NCBI GenBank assembly: GCA_013816855.1
Contig: JACDDT010000003.1
Coordinates: 1-64,000 of the forward strand
Direction of reading: 5' to 3'
Source: Gemmatimonadaceae bacterium
GTDB taxonomy: Bacteria > Gemmatimonadota > Gemmatimonadetes > Gemmatimonadales > Gemmatimonadaceae
DNA length: 64,000 bases
A model generated the notes under the pieces. The model was not told the origin of the DNA. It did no database searches and worked only from the letters and a program-made list of their open reading frames with translations. A program made the translations under genes and the position numbers. Every line of letters begins with the position of its first letter. Positions within the stretch are counted from its first letter, which is position 1. Below, piece by piece: positions 1 through 7,949 of the stretch.

Positions 1-1
1 T

Positions 2-298
2 GAACAGCATCCCCGGGAAGCGACGATCGAGCGTTCGGTGAAAGCGCGTGGGGGAGCAACGGTATACGTCGATTATCTGCAGAACATCAAAGGCAAGACG
101 ATCGCGAGCGCCTACTGCGTTCGCGCGAAAGCTGGCGCCACTGTTTCCACTCCGCTTCGCTGGGAGGAGCTCGATGCTGATCTCGACCTGCGCGATTTCA
201 CAATCGAGAGCGTGCCTGAGCGTCTCCGCAAAATCGGAGATATCTGGGGCCCGGCGATGAAAAAGAAGAATTCGCTCAAGCTTCTGCTCGAGCGATAG
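2..298 (+). CDS. ligD: LigD-type DNA polymerase/primase domain, C-terminal end (partial)
   Basis: The reading frame is open from the left edge and ends in TAG. The peptide has the block VYVDYLQNIKGKTIASAY, then STPLRWEEL and a tail like ...FTIESVPERLRKIGDIW, which is the C-terminal signature of the LigD archaeo-eukaryotic primase/polymerase domain used with Ku in bacterial non-homologous end joining. About 98 residues are inside the window. Whether the protein is a full ligase-polymerase fusion or a stand-alone polymerase cannot be seen. The internal GTG at 38 listed in the ORF track is not a start, because the frame continues to the edge with plausible sequence. Confidence 0.85.
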   Translation, partial: EQHPREATIERSVKARGGATVYVDYLQNIKGKTIASAYCVRAKAGATVSTPLRWEELDADLDLRDFTIESVPERLRKIGDIWGPAMKKKNSLKLLLER

Positions 299-301
299 CG
301 G

Positions 302-604
302 TCAGCGCGTTCCGACTTTCCGGAGCGGAAGCTCTATCTGGCCATCGGGACCGCGCGAAGAGTCGCTCGGGTCGCTGAAAATCTGGTCGGCGCTCTCGTC
401 GACCATATGTGTAAGCTTATAATAGAAGTGGAGTGCATGGATTGGCGCCATAAATCCGCGCGTTCCTGCGCGAGAGATGGCTACCGCCTCTTCCCGCACG
501 CGGCGTGGTAGATCGCGCGAAGCCGTAAGCGCGAGGAGACGCTGAATCTCAGCGCTGTCCCGCGCCAGCAACGCCGCGCACAAGCTGTCGAGATACGCCA
601 ACAT
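302..604 (-). CDS. Small hypothetical protein
   Basis: I do not recognise this 100-residue protein. The N-terminal half is alpha-helical and rich in Leu, Ala and Arg; the middle has an aromatic patch (HALHFYYKL) and the C-terminus is acidic then basic. No signal peptide or membrane segment is visible. It ends 3 nt past the convergent ligD stop and starts about 80 nt downstream of the nrtR-like gene on the same strand, so it may be the second gene of that transcript. The opposite strand has no competing long frame, which supports it as real. Confidence 0.55.
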   Translation of the reverse strand: MLAYLDSLCAALLARDSAEIQRLLALTASRDLPRRVREEAVAISRAGTRGFMAPIHALHFYYKLTHMVDESADQIFSDPSDSSRGPDGQIELPLRKVGTR

Positions 605-683
605 GCCTATAAAGCTCCCTTCCGAGTGAAGGCTGCCTTAGGAACACATTGCAACTAATACACGCCCGCCGCAATGCCTAAAG

Positions 684-1364
684 TCATACACCCGTACCGC
701 CTAATAGGTCAAAACGCACCCCACGCGCGGGCCGATTTTTTCGTTTCGGCGCGAATGTGTACAATTGGGCGGGCCGCCCCCGCCCTTCACTCCGCCATTC
801 ATCTGTTGCAGTGACCAGTGATGCGGCCTGCAGCGAGCGCCGGAAGCTCGCCTTGTGCAAGCGCTTACCGAGCAGGAGCTCATACATCTGTTGAAGCTCC
901 GTCAGGGTAAACCGGGGGGGCAGCAGCCTGAAGGCGATCGGCGCTCGATCTACCGCCATCCGCAGTCGTTCGATGGCGGCTTCGACCATCGAACGATGCC
1001 GCGGAGCGAGCGGAGGGAGGTCCCTCACCGGAAACCAGTGGAAGCCGCGCTCCGGCCCGGCCATCTCGTGCGGAACGGCGGCGACGAATGCCACCGAAAG
1101 CTGCACCAAAGACGGATGCGCGCGCCCGTCGCCGAAGGCGCCGAGCTGCTCGATCCACGCGGCTTTGGATCCGACCGCGCTCACCGCGAGCCTGCCCGAC
1201 ACGGCATTAAGGCTCTCGGATCGAACCGGAAGCCGCCACGGAAGAGTCCACCGGCCGCTGTTTCCCTTTCCCTTTTCGAGAAGCACTGCAAGCTCGCTTG
1301 TCAGCGCAGTGAGAACTACGAGATCGACTGTAAACGGCGCGCTGGCGTGGCGGGCGGTGCTCAT
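684..1364 (-). CDS. NrtR-like transcriptional regulator with degenerate Nudix domain and C-terminal winged helix
   Basis: The 226-residue protein has the two-part layout of the NrtR/COG4111 family. Residues ~12-120 match the Nudix-fold half (VDLVVLTAL near the start, WIEQLGAFGD, SVAFVAAVP), and residues ~140-215 form the winged-helix half with FTLTELQQMYELLLGKRL and the basic FRRSL segment. The Nudix box itself (GX5EX7REUXEEXGU) is absent where the family has WALPGGF and the RExxEE helix, so this copy should bind a ligand rather than hydrolyse it. Family members repress NAD or sugar genes; the target here is unknown. A palindrome lies just upstream of the start codon, consistent with autoregulation. 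Confidence 0.7.
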   Translation of the reverse strand: MSTARHASAPFTVDLVVLTALTSELAVLLEKGKGNSGRWTLPWRLPVRSESLNAVSGRLAVSAVGSKAAWIEQLGAFGDGRAHPSLVQLSVAFVAAVPHEMAGPERGFHWFPVRDLPPLAPRHRSMVEAAIERLRMAVDRAPIAFRLLPPRFTLTELQQMYELLLGKRLHKASFRRSLQAASLVTATDEWRSEGRGRPAQLYTFAPKRKNRPARGVRFDLLGGTGV

Positions 1365-1369
1365 CCGTC

Positions 1370-1399
1370 GAATTAGTCACTAACTGATACTAAAGTCAA
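1370..1399 (-). promoter_or_regulatory. Putative promoter and operator of the nrtR-like gene
   Basis: On the minus strand TTGACT (1399-1394) is followed after 18 nt by TAATTC (1375-1370), and the ATG begins only 5 nt later, so the transcript would be almost leaderless. The perfect palindrome TTAGTGACTAA covers 1383-1373, and a further TTAGT half-site sits next to it toward the -35. A repressor bound there would cover the -10 box. The promoter call is by eye. Confidence 0.45.
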
Positions 1400-1436
1400 G
1401 AGCCGCCGCATCGATGGATGCGGCGGCTCTCTTTTC
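1400..1436 (-). terminator. Strong hairpin between the GH3 gene and the nrtR-like gene
   Basis: Perfect 12-bp arms GAGCCGCCGCAT / ATGCGGCGGCTC (1400-1411 and 1418-1429) enclose a 6-nt loop. It lies ~80 nt past the stop of the leftward GH3 gene, so it probably ends that transcript. The better T-tract (CTCTTTT) is on the plus strand, where no gene reads into it, so the hairpin may work in both directions. Confidence 0.55.
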
Positions 1437-1512
1437 AGATGATATAGAGCGAAAATGTCAGCGCGTCAAATTGTGCACACGCGCACTCTCCGCAGTGTAC
1501 GCTAGCGTTGCG

Positions 1513-3321
1513 TCAACGCGCTCGAGCGGGACGCTGCATGCCAGCGCCACGAGCGACGAATGGCGGAATACTGATGGGTAGGTGGCCCGAAATCGCTGCG
1601 TCACCGGTTAAGGCTCTGGCCGCCGCTGCCTGGGATGCGGGTGATCCTCCCCACGCAGCGACGTACGTTCCCACTCGTGGCAACTGTTGCAGTAGATACG
1701 GATTCCCGAACGACACCATTACTGGCGCATGGCCGCGATCAACGAGCGAGTTCACGAGCGAGGTGAAAGCCGAGGAGACGCCGATGGTCGTGGCGTCCCA
1801 CACCTGGCCGACGTACGAGCTGATAATTGTAACGTCGGCTGAATCAGCGGCTGCCTTCATCCGTGCATAGTTCACCCCGGCATCCTGCGTAGTGATGTAC
1901 TCCGCCCGCAAAGCCGGATACCGCGCGCGCAGCTGCGCGTTGAACATGCTGCCCGCACCCAGATCGGTTTTGCTGGCGACAGTAATCGATAGAATCTTCA
2001 GGGTGGTGTCCGGCCGCAGCGGCACCATCGCCGCCGAATCGCGCACGAGAGTGATCGATTTCTCGGCGATCGTCCTGGCGAGCGCGGCCTTCGAGCTGTC
2101 GCCCACCACCGCTGGAATTCTTGTCAGGTCTGCGGTGCGGTTCAGGTTCAGTCCCATCCGCTCTTTGGCGCGAAGCACTCGAAGAACCGATTCATTCACT
2201 CTCTGTTCGGTAAATCGCCCGCTGGTCACACCCGCGACGATGGCGTTGATCGCTTGCCCGACATCCGAGGGTTGAAGAATGATGTCGAGGCCCGCCGCGA
2301 TTGCGCGCTGGACGGATTCCGTCAGCCCGAACTGGATCAGTCCGCCCTTCATGTCCATCGCATCGGAAATGATGAGACCGTTGAAGCCGAGCTCGCCGCG
2401 GAGAACTCCGGTCATGACGTTGCGCGAAAGTGTCGCTGGAACGCCCGCCGAATCGAAGGCTGGCATCACTCCGTGAAATGACATGATTGCGCCCAGCCCG
2501 CTCGCAATCGCCGCCTTGAACGGCACGAGCTCGACGCTTTCCAGCCGCTCGCGCGAAACGTTCACGACAGGTAGCGCGAGATGCGAATTCGTCTCCGTGT
2601 CGCCGTGTCCCGGAAAATGCTTTCCGGTGGCGATCATTCCGTTGTCCTGGAGGCCGCGCACCATTGCTGCCCCGAACCGCGCCACTTGCTGCGGATCTTC
2701 ACCGTACGACCGGGTGTTGATGACAGGATTGCCGGGGTTGTTGTTTACGTCCAGCACCGGCGTAAAATCGATCTGCACCCCGATTGCGCGCGCCTCGATG
2801 GCTGTCGCCCTTCCCTGCGCGTACGCGAGGGAGGTGTCGCCGGTCGCGCCCATGGCCATTTCCGGCGGGAACACTGTTGCCCCACCGAGGTCAATTGCGT
2901 TGGGGAGGAAGTATCCGGCGCGAGCTCTCATGCCGGCGCCGGTCTCGTAGTCCGCACCGATGATGAGCGGAATTTTGCTCAACGCCTGCATCCGGTTGAT
3001 TTTCGCCGCGATGTCGAGTGGAGATCCGACGGATACGATGAATCCGCCCACACCCTGATCCCTGATCCAGCTCGTTACCTGTCGCCACGCCGGCGAATCG
3101 TCCGGAACGTAGTCGCCGAGGGAAAACGCCCAGACCAGCTGCGCGGCTTTTTCGCGAAGCGTGAGCGTCGCAAGCACAGAGTCGGACCACGACCGTGCCC
3201 CGTTAAATGCGACGCTTCCTTGAGAGGCAGTGGCAGCGCCGGTTCCAGTAGTGGACGCGCAGGCCATCATGAGCACTGCCGCAACGGGCAGGGCCTTCGA
3301 CAACTTCTTCAGTGTTTTCAT
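1513..3321 (-). CDS. Glycoside hydrolase family 3 beta-N-acetylglucosaminidase-like lipoprotein
   Basis: This is a 602-residue GH3 enzyme. The start is placed at MKTLKK (3321), not at the longer ORF start, because a lipoprotein signal follows directly (LMMACAS). The catalytic domain has the NagZ-type block KHFPGHGDTETNSH near residue 235, whose His is the likely general acid/base, and the nucleophile region LIISDAMDMKG near residue 318. A further ~220-residue C-terminal domain, missing from short NagZ enzymes, follows. The likely substrate is beta-linked GlcNAc from peptidoglycan or chitin-type glycans, on the periplasmic side. The ATG overlaps the yggX-like stop by one base (TGATG), so translation is probably coupled. 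Confidence 0.85.
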   Translation of the reverse strand: MKTLKKLSKALPVAAVLMMACASTTGTGAATASQGSVAFNGARSWSDSVLATLTLREKAAQLVWAFSLGDYVPDDSPAWRQVTSWIRDQGVGGFIVSVGSPLDIAAKINRMQALSKIPLIIGADYETGAGMRARAGYFLPNAIDLGGATVFPPEMAMGATGDTSLAYAQGRATAIEARAIGVQIDFTPVLDVNNNPGNPVINTRSYGEDPQQVARFGAAMVRGLQDNGMIATGKHFPGHGDTETNSHLALPVVNVSRERLESVELVPFKAAIASGLGAIMSFHGVMPAFDSAGVPATLSRNVMTGVLRGELGFNGLIISDAMDMKGGLIQFGLTESVQRAIAAGLDIILQPSDVGQAINAIVAGVTSGRFTEQRVNESVLRVLRAKERMGLNLNRTADLTRIPAVVGDSSKAALARTIAEKSITLVRDSAAMVPLRPDTTLKILSITVASKTDLGAGSMFNAQLRARYPALRAEYITTQDAGVNYARMKAAADSADVTIISSYVGQVWDATTIGVSSAFTSLVNSLVDRGHAPVMVSFGNPYLLQQLPRVGTYVAAWGGSPASQAAAARALTGDAAISGHLPISIPPFVARGAGMQRPARAR

Positions 3322-3602
3322 CAGTGCTCGATTGTGCCTTTTTTGGTCGTATCGATGTCTGCTTCCGATCCTGTCTTGAACAGGAACGCCGACATGTTGC
3401 GCGTTAGAAAGGTGCGTGCTTGGGGGTCCATCACATTGAGTCCGTAGTGGTTGATCAGCATTGTCTGCTGCTTCAACCATTGTGCCCAACAATCTCGGCA
3501 GATCCCGTCAACGACACGCGCGCCAATTTCTCCTGGAAATGGCGCGCGCTCGAACCCTTCGCGGGTCTGGCCGCAGCGGACACAGGTAATTGTCGCGGGC
3601 AC
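3321..3602 (-). CDS. YggX-family Fe(2+)-trafficking / oxidative damage protection protein with two CxxC motifs
   Basis: The 93-residue protein has the YggX core: FERAPFPGEIG, then WAQWLKQQTMLIN and the DPQARTFL segment. YggX proteins are small cytosolic proteins linked to iron handling and protection of Fe-S clusters. Unlike Escherichia coli YggX, this copy has four cysteines in two pairs (C7/C10 and C35/C38) that could form a zinc- or iron-binding knuckle. It sits between a desaturase, which needs a di-iron centre, and a GH3 lipoprotein, with 1-4 nt spacing, so the three are one operon. An iron-supply role for the desaturase is only a suggestion. Confidence 0.85.
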   Translation of the reverse strand: MPATITCVRCGQTREGFERAPFPGEIGARVVDGICRDCWAQWLKQQTMLINHYGLNVMDPQARTFLTRNMSAFLFKTGSEADIDTTKKGTIEH

Positions 3603-3605
3603 AGC

Positions 3606-4355
3606 TTACGAACCGGAGTGTTCGATCCGAGCCAAGCCGAAGAATGCCAGCACCCGCAGATACACCCAACCGATGTCGAGCTCGTACCATTTTCTGCGGA
3701 AACTCGGCGAGCGCGGATCAGCGTGGTGATTGTTGTGAAGCTCCTCACCGCCAAGCCAGATGGCGATGGGGGAAATGTTTCTGCTCGCGTCCTTCACGTC
3801 GAAGTTCCTATAGCCGAATGCGTGCCCTACCCCGTTCACGATTCCGGCAGCCCAAAATGGAATCCAAATCATCTGGATCCCCCAGACGATTGGGCCGACG
3901 AAGAATCCGAAGAGATAGATGTCGACCGTGAGCATCACGAGAATGCCGAGCCAGTTGAGCGGCGAAAGGAGATGGCGCTCGAGCCAATCGTTCGGAGTTC
4001 CCTTCCCGTATTTCTCGAGAACGCCGGGCTGCCTCACTGTCTTGCGGTAATAAAAAGCGCCCTTCAGAACGATGTTACGCAGACCTTCGATGAGGGGACT
4101 GTGCGGATCACCTTCCCGATCCGCGAACGCATGGTGCTTGCGATGGCACGCCACCCATTCCTTCGTCACGATCGCAGTCGAAAGCCAAAGCCAAATGCGC
4201 ATCGGCAGCGCCGCGAGATAATGAAGCTTTACGCCGCGGTGCGTCTGCGCGCGGTGCAGGAACAACGTCACCGACACGTTCGTCAGGTGTCCCGCCACTA
4301 CTATGAATAGGACTGGCTTCCACCAGGCGCTTGCCCAGCTCCCGAAATCCGGCAT
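3606..4355 (-). CDS. Membrane fatty acid (acyl-CoA delta-9-type) desaturase
   Basis: The 249-residue integral membrane protein carries the three histidine boxes of di-iron desaturases: HRAQTH near residue 34, HRKHH near residue 71 and HNNHH near residue 205. Hydrophobic segments between the boxes fit four membrane spans. The length is short for the stearoyl-CoA desaturase class but typical of bacterial DesC/OLE1-like proteins. It should introduce a double bond into membrane acyl chains using O2. It is the first gene of the desaturase-yggX-GH3 operon; the following stop and start are 3 nt apart. Confidence 0.9.
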   Translation of the reverse strand: MPDFGSWASAWWKPVLFIVVAGHLTNVSVTLFLHRAQTHRGVKLHYLAALPMRIWLWLSTAIVTKEWVACHRKHHAFADREGDPHSPLIEGLRNIVLKGAFYYRKTVRQPGVLEKYGKGTPNDWLERHLLSPLNWLGILVMLTVDIYLFGFFVGPIVWGIQMIWIPFWAAGIVNGVGHAFGYRNFDVKDASRNISPIAIWLGGEELHNNHHADPRSPSFRRKWYELDIGWVYLRVLAFFGLARIEHSGS

Positions 4356-4427
4356 TTACTTTTTCCTCTCGGCGTTCATGTGGTCTCTGGTTTCAATTTA
4401 CCCGCGCGGTAGCACGAAGACCAACCC

Positions 4428-6431
4428 TTAACGGGTATGCGTGACAGGGTGTGGTGGGTCGCCCGGCGGCGGCGTCCCCCAAGTGTCGTTGGAGCCATTC
4501 CAATCAGGCACTGAGGGGTCCGGCCACAACCGAACGCCGACGACTTTTCCGCGCGTCGGGAGGTCGGCGTTGAAGTGGTCGGATAGCGCCCAAATTTCCA
4601 CGGGCAGCTTGAAATCCTGACTTTTCCCATCTGAGTACTTAACACGAAGCGACACAGGAAACACGACGCCCGTTTCTCTCCGCAGCGCGATCGTCACGAT
4701 CGACTCGCCGCCCACCTGCCGCTGTGAAACACTGTCGATTCCGATGTCGAGAACATCCGTGGAATAGAAGAAGCTTTTCCAGAACCACGACAAATCCCGC
4801 CCCGATGCATTCTCCATCGAACGGAAGAAATCGCCCGGCGTGGGATGCTTGAACGCCCAATCCGCGATGTAGCGGCGGAATCCCTCGTCAAACAGCGCAG
4901 GTCCGACAACGTGGTTCCTCAGCGTGAGCAGGACAACGGCGGGTTTCCGGTAGCCCGTCGAGCTCAGCCCTCTCGCATCGATTCGATCTGCAGGAGTCAT
5001 GAGCGGAGCCTGCGTATTGGTGCTGACGGCAGTTTGCCACACACCGAGGTAGGAGGGATACGTATTGCGCCCGGGGTAACGCGCCTCGAGCGCGAACGCA
5101 TCTATATATGTATTGAAACCTTCATCCATCCACGCGTATCGCCGCTCGTTCGAGCCGACCAACATCGGAAACCATTCGTGTCCGTGCTCGTGATTTAGAA
5201 CGGCGAAGATGGATGAAGGATCATCATCGCCGTATTCGACCATCACGAACATCGGGTATTCCATTCCGCTCACCGGACCAGCAACGCTCGTAGCCTGCGG
5301 GTACGGATATGGGAAAAAGTTCTCCGAGAAGTTTCTTATCGTCCATTGGGTTTGCTCGGCTGCGGCTTCCCAGGATTTCCCCGACTTCGGGAATTCATAG
5401 AACGACTGGCAAAGCACGCCGTTCCAGCTCGTCGCCTCCCAGCGGAAATCCGGAGCCGCTGCCCAGGCGACGTCACGCACCCGTTGCGCGTTGAAATGCC
5501 AAGTCTTGGTGCCGGGTGTCGCCGCCGCTTTCGCTTCGTTGGCGGTAATGATCTGCACTACTTCCGTCGACTTCTCCGCTTTCCGAAGTCGCGCACGTTG
5601 CTGCTCGGACAAAACGCTTTCCGCATTCTGAAGCAAGCCACTGCCTGCCACGGTAAAGCCGGCGGGGACGGTTATCGAGTAGTCGATATCTCCGTACTCG
5701 AGATAGAACTCTCCCTGTCCCAGGTATTGATCGGTGTTCCAACCACGAACATCGTCGTACACGGCCATTCGAGGGTACCACTGCGCGATTTCATAGAGAG
5801 ATCTGTCTCTGCCGAGCCGGTCGGAGCCGTGATCGGGAATTCGAAAACCGAATGACATTGAAATGGTCGCCGCACCTCGCGGCCTGAGCGGCACGGGCAA
5901 GTCGAGCCGCATCATCGTGTCATTGATTTTCGGAGAGACATCGGCTCCGTTCACCTTCACGTCATGGAGATCGTATCCTCCCTGAAACCCTCTTACACCC
6001 CAGCGCGAATCTGCCGAAAAGAGCACAGATCCTTCGCTTCCCGCCCGGTAAAGGTTCTGGTCGAGCTGGAGCCACAAATAGCGGAGCGTGTCGGGAGAGT
6101 TGTTCGTGTAAGTGATGACGACGCTGCCCGAGACGGTTCTTGCCGCGGTGTCGAGAGCGGCCACGATGTGATAATCGGCGCGCTGCTGCCAATAGTCAGG
6201 ACCCGGTGATCCATTGGATGAGCGGTACCGGTTCGGCCCCGGCCAATCAGCGCGCCCTGTCGATAAAAAGTCATCGGTGAACGCGCTTGCTGTGCTTTCT
6301 CGATTTGCTCCGGATTGTTCAACCGCTACAGTCGCCGCGGGAAGCACGCTCATCTGGACGGGCGGCAGGAGCACTGCCGCATTACGCGTGCAGGCAGTGA
6401 GCGCGATCGATACGGCAATGATGATTCTCAT
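4428..6431 (-). CDS. M1-family zinc metallopeptidase, predicted lipoprotein
   Basis: The 667-residue protein begins with a lipobox signal (SIALTAC). The gluzincin site is clear: GMEYPMFVMVEY, then NHEHGHEWF (HExxH at about residue 415) and the third ligand Glu in WMDEGFNTY about 19 residues on. This matches aminopeptidase N-type M1 enzymes of the subgroup that lacks the long C-terminal HEAT domain. It should trim peptides on the outer face of the inner membrane or in the periplasm. Only 17 bp separate its start from the divergent metallo-hydrolase. Confidence 0.9.
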   Translation of the reverse strand: MRIIIAVSIALTACTRNAAVLLPPVQMSVLPAATVAVEQSGANRESTASAFTDDFLSTGRADWPGPNRYRSSNGSPGPDYWQQRADYHIVAALDTAARTVSGSVVITYTNNSPDTLRYLWLQLDQNLYRAGSEGSVLFSADSRWGVRGFQGGYDLHDVKVNGADVSPKINDTMMRLDLPVPLRPRGAATISMSFGFRIPDHGSDRLGRDRSLYEIAQWYPRMAVYDDVRGWNTDQYLGQGEFYLEYGDIDYSITVPAGFTVAGSGLLQNAESVLSEQQRARLRKAEKSTEVVQIITANEAKAAATPGTKTWHFNAQRVRDVAWAAAPDFRWEATSWNGVLCQSFYEFPKSGKSWEAAAEQTQWTIRNFSENFFPYPYPQATSVAGPVSGMEYPMFVMVEYGDDDPSSIFAVLNHEHGHEWFPMLVGSNERRYAWMDEGFNTYIDAFALEARYPGRNTYPSYLGVWQTAVSTNTQAPLMTPADRIDARGLSSTGYRKPAVVLLTLRNHVVGPALFDEGFRRYIADWAFKHPTPGDFFRSMENASGRDLSWFWKSFFYSTDVLDIGIDSVSQRQVGGESIVTIALRRETGVVFPVSLRVKYSDGKSQDFKLPVEIWALSDHFNADLPTRGKVVGVRLWPDPSVPDWNGSNDTWGTPPPGDPPHPVTHTR

Positions 6432-6448
6432 TCGCTAAACTTGGTCAG

Positions 6449-7447
6449 ATGGAGAGAGTCGCGGAAACTGAAGAGAGACCGCAACGGAGGGGCCAGCGAT
6501 TCGCCAACCCGTGGCCGGGTTTCGATCGTCACGGTTTCGCGGATTTGCTGAAATGGACAATCGAGAGGCGCGCAAAGCGTGGCGCAGCAGATAGCACTTC
6601 TCTGCCGGGTCTCACAGAGCACGGCATCGTGGTGCCCAGGGCGGAGCCGCACGCTCTTGTTGCGACATGGATCGGCCACACCACGGCGCTGCTGCAAATC
6701 GGCGGGCTGAATGTTCTGACGGATCCAATCTGGAGTGACCGCGCTTCGCCCGTTTCGTTCGCCGGTCCAAAACGATTTACCGATCCGGGGGTGAGCTTCG
6801 ACGATCTCCCCGTAATCGACGGTGTCGTTCTTTCACACAATCACTACGACCATCTCGATACGCCGACAATCGAGCGTCTGATCCGGCGCTTCCCCGCGGC
6901 CGCGTGGCGTGTGCCGCTCGGCGTCGCAGACTTCATTCGGTCGCGCGGGGCGCGGGATGTCGAGGCGCTTGGATGGCACGGGACGACCGCTGTCGGGCCG
7001 CTCCGCCTGGCGTGTGTGCCGGCACAGCACTTTTCAGGACGCGGCCTTTTTGACCGGAATCGTACACTTTGGTGCGGCTGGGTTCTCTCCTGTGATTCGC
7101 ATTCGGTTTTTTTCGCCGGCGATACCGCGCTCCATCCCTCGTTCGCCACCATTGGGAAGGATTATGGGCCCTTCGATCTAGCATTGATGCCCATCGGCGC
7201 GTACGACCCGCGCTGGTTCATGCGCTCCGTCCACATGGATCCGGAGGAGTGCGTTTCCGCCGTGAAACTTCTCTCACCCTCCCCCGAAGAAACGCCTGTA
7301 TTGCTTGCAACCCACTGGGGAACCTTCAAGCTTACGGATGAGCCCATCGGCGAGCCGCCGGTGCGTATGCGGCGTGCGTGGGATGCGGCCGGATTACCGT
7401 CGGAAAGGCTGTGGATTGCACGGCTCGGAGAGTCTCGGGTGCTCTGA
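6449..7447 (+). CDS. MBL-fold metallo-hydrolase, NAPE-PLD/UlaG-like
   Basis: The 332-residue protein starts with a basic segment and FANPWPGF, a feature of the N-acyl-phosphatidylethanolamine phospholipase D-like group. It then has WIGHTTALLQIGG, LTDPIWSDRASP, the metal motif HNHYDHLD near residue 132, and FAGDTA followed by HWGTFKLTDEP. No signal peptide is seen, so it is probably cytoplasmic or membrane-associated. The substrate may be a phosphodiester lipid, but this is only family-level. A shorter paralogue lies at 51939-52760. There is no alternative start before the conserved FANPW, so the ATG at 6449 stands despite the 17-bp divergent gap. Confidence 0.8.
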   Translation: MERVAETEERPQRRGQRFANPWPGFDRHGFADLLKWTIERRAKRGAADSTSLPGLTEHGIVVPRAEPHALVATWIGHTTALLQIGGLNVLTDPIWSDRASPVSFAGPKRFTDPGVSFDDLPVIDGVVLSHNHYDHLDTPTIERLIRRFPAAAWRVPLGVADFIRSRGARDVEALGWHGTTAVGPLRLACVPAQHFSGRGLFDRNRTLWCGWVLSCDSHSVFFAGDTALHPSFATIGKDYGPFDLALMPIGAYDPRWFMRSVHMDPEECVSAVKLLSPSPEETPVLLATHWGTFKLTDEPIGEPPVRMRRAWDAAGLPSERLWIARLGESRVL

Positions 7448-7523
7448 GATTTGGCCGGATTCGCCGCTTGTGCGCGGATTTTGCTTTATGCGATGTTGAA
7501 CCTCCTACTTACGGAGTCTTTTC

Positions 7524-7949
7524 ATGGCAACATCGAGAAAGTCGGGCGGGCGTAAATCGGGGCGGAAATCCTCGAGCCGCAAATCATCTGCGAGGAAGTC
7601 TTCAAAGCGCGGATCGAAGCGCGCGTCGTCAGCCCGGAAATCCTCTGGCAGGAAGTCGTCCGCAAGGAAGTCTTCCGGCAGGAAATCGTCAGCAAGGAAA
7701 TCCTCGGGCAGGAAGTCGCCCGCAAGGAAGTCTTCCGGCAGAAAATCCTCAGCCCGCAAGTCTACCGCTCGTAAGCGCAGCGGTAGTCGCAAGCGCGGCG
7801 CAACTTCAACGGTTCAGCGTGTACGCCGCGCTACCGGTCCGGCAGCCCGGCGCGTGAAACGCGTAGCGGCTGGAGTCGTTCATCAGGCAGCTGGGTTGGG
7901 CGAGCGCGCGGTGGGTTCCGTTACGGAATTCGTGCAGGATCGCTTCTAG
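7524..7949 (+). CDS. Histone H1-like Lys/Ser-rich repeat protein
   Basis: The 141-residue protein is very basic. Residues ~5-85 are almost entirely Arg, Lys, Ser, Ala and Gly, with nine consecutive pentapeptides RKSS(G/A). A less repetitive C-terminal part (RVRRATGPAARRVKRV, then a short helix ending in FVQDRF) follows. The composition resembles bacterial histone H1-like and AlgP-type proteins that bind DNA non-specifically. A GGAG ribosome-binding site lies 7 nt before the ATG. Its TAG stop shares the palindrome CTAG with the stop of the convergent hydrolase. Confidence 0.75.
   Translation: MATSRKSGGRKSGRKSSSRKSSARKSSKRGSKRASSARKSSGRKSSARKSSGRKSSARKSSGRKSPARKSSGRKSSARKSTARKRSGSRKRGATSTVQRVRRATGPAARRVKRVAAGVVHQAAGLGERAVGSVTEFVQDRF
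7635..7769 (+). repeat. Nine tandem 15-nt repeats inside the histone-like gene
   Basis: Units of the form AGGAAGTC(G/T)TCCG(C/G)(A/C) run in frame without spacers and encode RKSSG and RKSSA alternately. Third positions vary between units, so the repeat is old or is kept at the protein level. The array could still change length by slippage. Confidence 0.85.

Noticed and set aside
2581-3447. 288-codon plus-strand ORF
   Set aside because: It lies opposite the GH3 gene, whose motifs are clear; the peptide is Arg/His-rich shadow sequence.
6432-6448. Promoter in the 17-bp gap between M1 and MBL genes
   Set aside because: TAAACT is visible but no convincing -35 lies at the right distance.
7635-7769. 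CRISPR-like regular repeats
   Set aside because: The 15-nt units are contiguous, in frame and coding, with no spacers.
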